This document shows positions 23,966 through 39,200 of a stretch of DNA of 64,000 nucleotides, piece after piece. The translations under genes and the position numbers were made by a program. Numbering within the stretch: the first letter of the stretch is position 1; every line of letters begins with the position of its first letter. The notes below the pieces were generated by a model. It was not told the DNA's origin, ran no database searches, and was given only the letters and a program-made list of their open reading frames with translations. This DNA comes from Hormiphora californensis (Eukaryota; Ctenophora; Tentaculata; Cydippida; Pleurobrachiidae): contig CM035355.1 in NCBI GenBank assembly GCA_020137815.1, forward strand, positions 7,688,091 to 7,752,090, read 5' to 3'.

Positions 23966-24064
23966 CCTACCTACTGATCAGAGGGAGAGTTGTTGTCATC
24001 CTACCAATATCGGGGAGATAGAGTTGGAGATTTGGTGTTGGGGAAATAGGGAACAAGAGGTTGG

Positions 24065-24275
24065 TATCATTGTTCACACCAATAGTGTTGGAGGGTGCGG
24101 TATGACATCGAAGACGCTCATTTATTAGACGTTTCGGCTGTACGGCCATTATCAATAATGCTATGGGGGAATTTACATTAGCACATTACATAAGACATCA
24201 ATATGTACATAGGGGACAAAATTGTAAAAAGACTGGACCAAACGGCAAACACACACAACATAAACAGAAGCCAAA
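24065..24275 (-). mobile_element. Short insertion resembling a Penelope-like element fragment
   Basis: A 211 bp block flanked by the 13 bp direct repeat AACAAGAGGTTGG (24052-24064 and 24276-24288), inside a diverged tandem pair of a roughly 75 bp unit. On the minus strand it contains TTGATAATGGC followed by GCCGAAACGTC. That resembles the hammerhead-ribozyme core (CUGAUGA...GAAA) found in Penelope-like elements, with two core mismatches. No coding capacity. Confidence 0.45.
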
Positions 24276-24509
24276 AACAAGAGGTTGGGTCATCCTACCA
24301 ATATCGGGGAGATTGAGTAGGAGATTTGGTGCTGGGGAAATGGGGAACAAGAGGTTGGATTGATTGGTTTTGCTCGGATTGGGCTACATTGAGTTTAGAA
24401 TTTAGGGCGTACTCGCCGGAGTCGTGGGTTATTATGCAGCCAAATTCAACCTACTAAATTATCCTAATACCCCGATTCTTGACGTGTCCCAAGACCCTGA
24501 TGTAATAAA

Positions 24510-24614
<105 letters not shown>

Positions 24615-25896
24615 CTAAGTGAGAGTCTCTCACTCTCTCCCACTGTGAGAGAGAAAGAGAGATAGACTGGTGGGGAGAGTTGATAAAAAATGTAAATGTG
24701 TAGGTACCGCGGGGGCAAGACAGCAAAATATTTCGATAAACACATCCACCTTCTTTCACCCTTCTCTGCTCTGATTTCACCTTCCACTCTCCCTCTCTTT
24801 TACATCTATCTCTCTTTTCTCTCTTTCTCAATTCCTTCCCATAAACGTTGGTTTTCTCTTACGACTTACACTAATAAGTTTTGACAGCTTTTTAGACGTG
24901 TTTATTGAGACCTGTATATTACGATAAAGAACATATTATCTAAGGCTCGGTGAGGGTTATATTTTTTGAGGAAATTATATATTGAGAAAGCGGTAAGATA
25001 AAAAAGAGATTGGGAAAAAGATTATGCGATGGTGTTGGATAATTGAAATCAATTGATTTCGCCACCATGGGATGCCCCCTCCATGCTCTACAAACTATCA
25101 GTCAACTTCGGGGGAACCACTAACTGTATAAACTTCATTACAGAAGTCCTCTGACTTGCGGTCACTATCTCTTTCTCCCATCTCTATCTCTCTTTCTCTC
25201 ATTCTATAACACCTGTCCCTTTCGGGCGTTACATTTCCCCGACAAAAAGGCATCTGTGCGGTACCAAAGCGTCTACGGCACATATTTTATGTCCGAACAT
25301 CTTCTCTCAGCGACTACTTACAGAGTCACAGATGTTTTGTCGGGAATATCCTTTGAAATCGGATCTACTCCCACAGCGGGGAGGGTTGAGTATGAACCGG
25401 TGGGAAGAGAGAGAGGAATAACTAGAAATAGAAAAGAGAGGGAAAACCACCGTATGCAGAATATCACAAACAAACCAACATGAAACCTCTCCCTTCCTCT
25501 GACACACACACTATTGCATTATATGATCGGAGTAGTATAGGTATAGGTATGCGATTAGATTCTGCGGCGGGGTAAGGGGAATTTGATGAATATGGTAAAA
25601 GACTAGAGTTCGGTAAGCTATGGCACACACATTGATTTATTTGGGTATAGCCCTTCTTCTATCTTTATTTGATCGGAGAAGAAGGAAATAAAGGGGAAAA
25701 GTTGTACAAAATTATAAAATTGTATGTCTTTCAAAAATAAATAACTTCTGAACAATTACATTTAAATATTTACACATTATCACACACGTACTTTGTACAT
25801 CAGTCAAATTAAAAAAGATCTGAACTCTCTGGAGAGTCATGTTTCATTCTGTCACACAAACGCAAACCAATCTGAATAATATAATCTTATTCGTCT

Positions 25897-30317
<4,421 letters not shown>

Positions 30318-31217
30318 GAGCCATGTCTCTACATGATAGAGATATTAGGGTAGGTATAAGCCATATTATATCTCTACATGATATAGATATTAGGTATATA
30401 ACAGAGCAATTAGGGAGGAGTGAATTCTATTAGAGGGAAAGGGATGCGTTTGGGTGTTGAGGATACGGGTGTATTTTTCTGGGCATGCCTAAGAAAACAT
30501 TGTGAGATATTGGATCAGATACTTAGCTTAGTTACAGTGTAAAATATCGATCGGATTTTGTGATGGATTGATTGATCTAAAGTGATCTAAGAGTGATATA
30601 GAAAGATAGACAGATAGAGAGAGGGGAGGAGAGATTGGCTAATTATTAGTGACATGCATGTTACACAGCGAAGTGATACACGCTCTGTCAACTGCATAGT
30701 TATTTATCAAGCAATACGCCTGATTGAGTCTCTATTACGAGAGAGAGAGATCCCATAGAGATCGATTATATACGGGGAGAATAGGAGAGAGAGAAAGAGC
30801 GATCAAATGGTCGAAGCTGAAAGTGGGAGAGAAAGTGATAGAATGTGAACATAGCGACCTGGAGATCTAAGTAAGGTTAGAGGATTTATACTAATAGATT
30901 TGTCGATACATTTTCTTTGAAAGAGAAAGAATTTCTTTGTGCGAATGAACCCTACTTTGAGGTTTGACGAAGGCAAGGATATACGAGGAAGATAACTTTG
31001 ATTTCTAGAGGATCTAGGAGGTGAAAGGAACTTTGATTTTGTAGGATTTAGGGAACCATTATATTTCGTAGGGATAGGATTCGCAAGCGAAGATTAAACA
31101 CAAATTTTGATAATAAAGGAAAATAAATTAGCGACAGAACAGACTCGAGTCAGGATAAAAAATGGAAAATAATCCCCGGAGAAGAAAATATTAAAAAGGT
31201 CCCATGCTCAAACATGA
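30318..31217. other. Intergenic region without recognisable gene
   Basis: Lies between the 3' end of pescadillo and the start of the TBC-domain gene, which are in head-to-tail order on the minus strand. AT- and GA-rich; no coding exon or structured RNA seen. Confidence 0.5.
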
Positions 31218-32751
31218 TTACTTGGCGGTAGTTTGTTTCTTCGCCCCCTTGCTTGTATCAATCTCCTCTCGTTTCCTCTTCAACTTGTTAACCACCTTGG
31301 CCTTCTGTTTGTTACTGTGAACCATCTTGTTGTATAGGGCCTTCCTCTTCTTAGGCATCGCCATGAGGGCCAATTTCTTATCCTCTGCAGACAACTCCTT
31401 CTTATCACTCTCACCCTTCTTCTCATCGTCCTCATCGTCCTTTCTGTCTCGGGAGAGCAGCTCCACTTGCTCGGGCGGCACGTACGCACCCTCGTGGACA
31501 AACGGTGAGAGATGGGGAGGTAGAATGGCACCTGGCACATACTCGTCGACTGTGAGTAGCTTCCTCTGGTTCACACAATCAAACACCCACTGGGGCTGAA
31601 TGTAACATCGTGACAAAAACTGGTGAGACTGGCTGGGACGATCGACAATGTGATGCGTGATACTCTCATCTGATTCATCATAAGTGCTAGCAACACCAGA
31701 ATCTGAATCCCAGGATACTTGACCGCCCAATGATCGGATTATAAGAACGATAATCTCCCGGGGAATTTCTCGACCAAGGAAGAACTTGCAATCCTTGAAA
31801 AGAGCTTTAAACTCTCCCTCCTCCTTCCTCGTTGCAGCAAGGGTCTCCAGAGTCTCATCTCCCATCAGGAGCTCCTCATCAATCTCATCATCATCATCAT
31901 CCTTGGGAACCTCAGCCAGTTTGATGTTCAGGGACTCAAGGCGTTCCCGGTAGATGTCATCACCAAAGTAAACCCTGCTTTTCTCCGTGAAGACCTCTTC
32001 GAGCGCTTTAGGGCGGGTAGATTAGGTTCAGGTTGGAGAACAGTTTGAAGTTTACAAAACCCAGGAGGGTGGTGTAAAGTTCCAGGAAGGATAACATGAC
32101 CTTGAAGTCAATATTGGTGGGAGGTGGTGTAGTAAACTGGTGAGGCATAATCCAGGTGATGTCATTTCCCTCGATCTCCGCCTGAATGTAGAAACCCTTG
32201 ATTGACACGAACACCTTTTTGATGCACCGTGCCGCGACAACGTAGTGCATAAACTCGACAGCCAACACTCGACACTTGTTGATGATGCCCGTCTGGATTC
32301 TGCCTTGCCGGGGCATGGTACTGAAGAGGAAAACTAGTGATAGAGCATCATCAAGATCTTTAACCGCATCAGGGAATGTGGGATACCGTTCCTTGACAAT
32401 GTGATCCAATGTGTATCTAGGTTTCTGATCTCGAACCCTCTGGACCGTATCCAACTCCTCTCTGCCGAGTGCTTTTTTGATTTTCCTCACAAATATTTTA
32501 GTTTCTGCAAACTTCTCCAGCATGGGCTCGTGGGCGAGATACTGGATGTCCTTAGCGTAGTAGAAGGTCTTGGGCGCACTACTTCCCTTCGCCAGCTTCC
32601 TCTTCTTTCTGGGTTCGTGAGGGTAGATTCCCTTCAAGATGCATATTTTCCGGAAGTCAGGGAGGGTCAACTGCAGTTTTTTCACTGCTTGTGTTCGTGT
32701 GATGTAGTTGTTGGCGGCTCCTCTCTCTCCTTTCTTCTGTATCTTACCCAT
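31218..32751 (-). CDS. PES1: Pescadillo homologue, single exon, one-base frameshift
   Basis: Component of the PeBoW (PES1-BOP1-WDR12) complex in the nucleolus, needed for 60S ribosome maturation. I start at [11 protein letters not shown] because human PES1 begins similarly and the frame upstream is unconserved. The pescadillo N-domain follows ([59 protein letters not shown]). Then comes a BRCT domain ([13 protein letters not shown] to [11 protein letters not shown]) with the tryptophan of [10 protein letters not shown], and a lysine-rich tail. At 32008-32010 the frame meets TAA within CCGCCCTAAAGCG. Omitting the T restores [10 protein letters not shown], in line with the human YPPKLEG, and gives 510 residues. 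No intron fits there, so this is a sequencing error or a real frameshift. The gene has no introns. Confidence 0.93.
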
Positions 32752-33241
32752 TTTGACTAGAGGTGGAAGGAGGGGTTGGTTAGTTATATCAACGATTAGG
32801 GGAGGTCGGAGAAGGTCAGTATATGGTTTGGATTTCGGAGACTGGGGAGAAGGTAAATTGATTGAAACACGAAGAGTATTAAAAGGTGTATAATTGTTGT
32901 GGCGAACGAATAAAAACATTTACTGTACACGATTTTACTAAAACACTAAAAATCACATAAATAAATTATAATAAAAGTTTCGCTGCCTCTCATTCAAGAT
33001 TTCAGGTTGTTCTGAAGATAAATCGTCTGAAAAATAAACCCTTCCCATTCTCTCGTAAATGATAAATTCTAAAATATAATGATTCCTCTGTCCCCTGTAT
33101 AAACATAAGCTATTCCTCTACCATCGTGTAAAATAATAAGTAATATTACCACACTGCACACTGAACGTCAAACACATAATACCTATTATACTGCTAGTTT
33201 TCTAATCACACACACACTGTATATTATATCGGTACTGAATA
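32752..33241. other. Pescadillo upstream / cadherin 3' region
   Basis: About 490 bp that should contain the pescadillo promoter and the cadherin 3' UTR. No ORF or repeat of note. Confidence 0.4.
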
Positions 33242-36200
33242 CTACACAAACTCCTCTTTGACCGGCCCATCCTCATTTCCCTCGGTGCCCGTCTCAGTTC
33301 CCTCTAAGTCTAGTACATTTCTCAAATTATTGACCTTGGGCCCGCCCCAATCTACCAAATAGTCCAACTGAGAGCTTGTGTCAAAGTGACAGAGGGACTT
33401 TAGGGAACCCGCTAACCCAGAGTCTTTATCCCTTCTGATCTGATCACCCGGCAGGATGTCAACCTGCTCTAACTTCCTAAATATCACCGCCTCCGTACAC
33501 TGCGATGACCGGCCGCTGTCCGAGGCTGCGTAGTTGAATGATCGAGGGGTGTAACCTGTTGCTGATCCAGAATGAACGCTGTAGTGAGGGGAGTTGATGT
33601 GGTAATCGTGGTTTGTGTAGGCGTTATACTCCGCATCGTAACCCTTAGTGTCCAGGTCCAGGTTGGAGATATGGATCGGGTTCATCCGGATGTTATCAGT
33701 GATCTGGCCACCTCGAACTCGCCTTTGGTGGGAATCACCCCTTCCTCCAGTCACTGCTGCATCGAACTCAGTGGTCGCCTCCTTCTTCTCCTGCTTCCGT
33801 TTCTTTGCTCGCAACACACAGATGACCAAGATAACAATGATAATGAGAGCCAGAGCAACCCCACAACACACTGCGATCAATAGCATGGTGCTATCTGAGC
33901 CGGGGAGGCAGTCAGTCCGGAAATAGCCATCTTCACACAAGCATGCCGTGATGGTTGTGTTGTGGAAACAAGTTCCGTGGTTAGAGCACTCTTCATCCCG
34001 GCACTCACAGGTCTTCCCTGCAGTTCCCTGAACACACTGGCAGGTGAAATCGTTCACTTTATCAAGGCAGACACCCCCGTTTTGACAAGGATTCGGCGAA
34101 CAGATAGACTGGATGATGGTGAAGGTGACATCAACTGTAGAATAGAAGGAAGCGTCGAGGACAGAGGAGGCTTTCACCTGGGTTGTATGTACCTCGTTTG
34201 TACTCGAAATAGCACCCTTTTGGACAACAATCCCCGACATGGGAAAGAGTGAGAAATGGGTGTTGGGTTGAACGAATGAGAACTGGGAATCTGATCCTCC
34301 GGAGATCACTGCAACCTGACCGACGGGAGTGTTGGCTGTTGAATCTGCATACACAGAAAACTCGTAGCTACTCTTTTTGAAAACGGGCTTTGTTGCTACT
34401 GTCTCGATTGTAATTAGGACTGTCATGAGATTGGAGACCAATGAAGGGATACCCATATCACGAGCCCTGATACCCAGTCGAATGCTGCTCTCCGTAGTTA
34501 CCTGCTGCAGTGAACTGGCAACATAAATCTCACCGCTGGTTGAGTCAACTGTAAAGAAATTACTCGGGGAATCGAGGTAGTACTGAACAGACCCATAGAT
34601 CCCTGAATCGGCATCTGTTGCAAGGACACTCCTAACCACAGACCCCTTGCTGATATCACTGGAAACTGTTATGGTAGTGAAAGCAGGGAGGAACAGCGGC
34701 GAGTTATCATTGACATCAATTATCTGAACAAACACCGATGCAAAGACAGAGACAGAGTTCTTTGTGGCACAGAGGGTGATGTTATAACTGTTCCAGGTCT
34801 CATAATCAAGTGAATTGTTAACGGTAAGATGGCCAGCGGTGTCAATTGCAAAGGAGTTGTTGTAGTTACCACCCTGGATGGAAAGGGAGGAAGGAGGGGA
34901 TGTAAAGGTGACACTATCCACAGTTGAAGAGGAAGACTCAAGGACTTGGAAGTTGTAATGTGTCTGAGAGAAGACATCAGGTGGTGATGTATTGACAACA
35001 CTGATTGAGACACTTTTAGATGAGGATTTAGTGCGGCCGGCAGCAACCACACCCAGGCTTGCTGAAGAACACCCTCCCCCAGGACAGGTTATAACACCAG
35101 TTTCCGCATTGATCACAAAATTCGAGGATCTCTTTTTAGACTGCAAGCTGTAGGATATCTCCCGATCGGAGGGATCAATATCAACAGCACCAACTGCACC
35201 GTAGATATCACCACCCGTGGAGGGGACTGAAAAGGAGCTGTCCGAGTAGAAAGAGGGAGCTGTCAGATCGCTGTCTAGGATTTTGATCACAAGGACCATC
35301 TCTGAGCTCAACTCCCCATCACTTGCCTTGACATTTAGATTACAGTAAAGGCTTTGTTTCACCGGGAAACTGTCAAGAGATTTCGCAACTTTTACTCGAC
35401 CCGTGGACGATCCGACAGTGAAGAACTCAGAACAGGAAGTACTGGTCATGGTATAACTCACAGAGCCTCCATCAGGATCAATTGCAGAGACAGTTTCCAC
35501 GGTATCCCCAACTCTGGCTGACTGATCTACCTCTACAAGGATCTCCTCATTGTCAAATACAGGAGCATTGTCATTAACATTACCCACCACAACACCGACC
35601 GTAGCCGTGGTCATTAGCGATGGGGACCCTCCGTCCGCAGCGAGGACAAGCAGTGTAAAGGAGGGTGTCGTCTCATAGTCTAGTGGGGACGCCAGGATGA
35701 TCTTCCCGTGATCCGAGATGGAGAAAGTATCACGGTAATTACCGTTTAGGAAGGAGTAAGTTAGAGTTCCCCGCTCCCCAAAGTCAAGGTCGTAGCAGGA
35801 CATGATGTGAACGATGGAACCCACCACCAGATCCTCGGGTTTTGGGACATGGACCGTTCCGGGACACACCGGGGCCGTGTTTTCCTCCCTGTACTCAAAC
35901 TTTACAATCATGAATGAAGATAGAACAGGGACACCACAATCCTCCGCCTTCACTGTGACTGATGTTTTGAAACTTGTTATCACTTTGCTGTTTAGAGTTA
36001 CTTGGCCCGTACTCGAGTTAACCGTGAACTCCTTTACAGAGGGGGAGAGAGAGAACCGTACTTTACCGTTATCACCACTGTCGGCATCAGTTGCCGTTAC
36101 TGTGAACACGATAGTTCCTACGGGTACTCCTTCATCAAAATAAACAGCCCTCTGGTCGGATGGATTGGTGAAAACTGGGGTGTTATCATTGTCATCCAGG

Positions 36201-39200
36201 ACCAGAAGTAAAAACTCCATGCTGGTCGAGAGTGGTGGTACGCCCTTGTCAGATGCTTGCACAGTAAACGAGCATGCTGTTTCATCTGTTTCATAATCCA
36301 CGGAGGATACCAGTTTGAGGGCCCCAGAGGAGGGATGAACGGAGACACATGGAGTGGAGCTAGTTATTGAAAATGTCACGGTTCCATTCACACCCTCATC
36401 CGGATCTGTTGCGTTCACTTTGACAAACTCAATTCCAACTCCGGTACTTTCATGTACGTAAATCGGACTGGTGCTATCATCAAAACTCGGTGCGTTATCG
36501 TTTTCATCGCTCACTTTCACCGTGGGATGGGAATGGTTGTGTGATGTGTGTCGTTGTTGGTAACTTCCACCTCTCACATGGCAAGTCCGAACAGTCCACC
36601 TCCGCGTGGTCCATCCTGGGCGGGTCCAGCGTGATCCGGCTAAGAGGCTGCGGGCGATGCGGTGTGTCGTGCTAGCTACTCGTCATGCTTTAAAAATTCA
36701 GCTACGAATCTCTCGGTGTCCTCCTCAAATTTGGCGTCGGTGAAAGCTGGCAAGGACCGGTACTGCGGCAGCGAGGTTAGGGTGACCAGGGGACGGGAGG
36801 AGGGTAAAGCTGATTCGGGGCCCTCCGACCTGATGGGAGCCCCGGTTCCGGTTTCATTCAGTCGCAGAGTTATTTCGGGTCAACACATCCCTGGTGTGGC
36901 CCACCCCGGTACATTGAATCCGCTTAATTGTGTTCGTGATTATTTTCATCTGGCAACTTGGAATGTTTTATCTCTACAGTCATCATCATCTAAGTTGTAT
37001 GAATTATCTAATGCAGTTTCATCTTTCCGACTCGACGTTTTGCTTCTCACAGAAACGCACTGGCCTGGTACGGAGGTCATCACCCTGGATAACGGGCATC
37101 TTTTCATTAACTCTGGCAGGGCAGATGGTTTGAGGCGGCAAGGTGTTGGGTTGGTTTTATCAAAATCTGTCAAGAAGTCCTTAATTTCCTACAGTCCCTT
37201 CTCTGAACGCATCATGGCAGCCCGACTACACACCAAACATGTTAATATCTCCCTTGTTGTTGCATATGCTCCAACCAATGACAAGGATGACGCGGTCAAG
37301 GAGGAGTTTTACAACCAGTTGTCATCGGTTTTGGATAGGCTCCCCCGGCAGGACGTGGTCTTCCTGGGTGGGGATTTCAACGCGAGGGTTGGTGGTGGGC
37401 ACTCTCTCCATCAAGTTTCAAATGACAATGGTGAGCGGTTGGAGGATTTGTGTGGTGCTTACCAGTTGTCTATTGGTGGAAAGATGTTCCCTCATAGGGA
37501 TCATCACAAAGGAACGTGGAAGTCTCCTGACGGTACCACTGTCACACAGATAGATCATCTGTGTGTTGGAAACAAGTGGCGAAGTTCTCTGTTAGATGTT
37601 AGGGTCCTAAGGAGTGCAGACATCGGGTCTGATCACTACCTGGTACGAGGAAAGGTTAGGATCCGGCTGAGTGCAGCTAAGAACTGTAGAAAACCTGTCA
37701 AAGAGGTTCCAGCCATAGAGAATCTCAGGAAGGGGTGCGACGAGACACGCACGGAATACAATGTCTCTCTCCGGAACAGGTTCGAATCTCTGGAGCCTGA
37801 GGAAAGTCTGGAGGGTCAGTGGGGGCAGTTTAAGGAGGTAATCGGTGAGGTGTCACTTGAGGTCCTGGGAGCACGGCCTAAGCAGGTTCGTCAACAGCAC
37901 CTGTCTCTGGAAACTCGAGACCTTATCTCTCAACGTGCTGAGCTGAAGAAGAATGATCCCGCTGGTGGATCTGAGTACTCCAGGCTTAACAAGCTGGTCA
38001 AGAAGGCCTCACGTTTGGATGCAGTGAAACATGGTGGGGAACTCTCCGATTGGTTCAATGTTCTTAGTGGTACTGGTCAGGGCGACATCCAGGGGCCGCC
38101 AGTCTTTAACATCGTTATAAACTGGGCAGCTCAGCTTGCTGAGTGTAACAAGACTGTCTCCAGGGGGCTCACTCTTCAGGGTGTTGAGAGTGGGGATGGA
38201 GGGGAGTGGCTTCTGGACCTCGATTACGCGGATGATATGGCTGTAATGGATGATACAGAGGAAGGGCTCCAGGAGTCTACAGATTTACTGACTAAATACG
38301 CTGGGTATGCTGGTTTGAAGATCAATGCGAAAAAGACTAAAGTTATGGCATTTTCTAAGGGTCTTAACCAGCGTCCCTTTTCGGAGGCGGATACGGTCAA
38401 CATATCTGTGGAGGGCAATCCGGTTGAGCAGGTGACCAGTTTCACCTATCTTGGATCGGCTATGTCCTCTGATGGTACCATCGACAAGGAGCTGGGTATC
38501 AGGATAGGGAAGGCATACAGTGCATTCAGTATGCTTTGTAGGATCTGGTACAACCGTAACATCAGGACCTGTACCAAGATCAGGATTTACAGGGCTGCTG
38601 TTCTGACGGTGCTTCTCTATGGTTGTGAGGCCTGGACCACCACGCAGGTACAAGATCGCCGGGTGGAGGCATTCCACCAACGGTGCCTGCGGAGAATCCT
38701 GAGAATACAGTGGTTTAGGAGAGTATCTAACAGGGAGGTACTGGAAAGGGCGGGGATAGAACCAATCTCGAAGTTCATAGGCAATGGGAGACTCCGCTGG
38801 TTTGGACACCTGGTTAGAATGCCTGAGGATAGGGTGCCCAACAAACTCTATCACTGGGTGCCTAGTCATGGGAAACGTTCCAGAGGAAAACCGCGTAAAA
38901 CCTGGTCCTCCTGTGTTCTGAATGACTATCGAGACGCTACGGGTCAATCCCAGTCTCTCCGTGCTATTACTAACACTGCAGAGAACAGAAATGAATGGAG
39001 ACAGCTCACGTCGCTGCGAGCGAGGATACTTGGAGCCGGCCACTCGAATGATTGAGGAGACCGAACCAAGTATCAAGTAAGTAAGTATCTTTCACCGTCA
39101 CAACTTTACATGACCCCAGCTGCTGGGAGACAGGTGAGGCTTGATCAGTGGCACATATTTTCACACTGATCCGGCTCTGAGTCTCTCTATCGATCTCTGC

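Noticed and set aside
38285-39076. 263 codon minus-strand frame across the LINE
   Set aside because: Shadow of the + strand RT frame.
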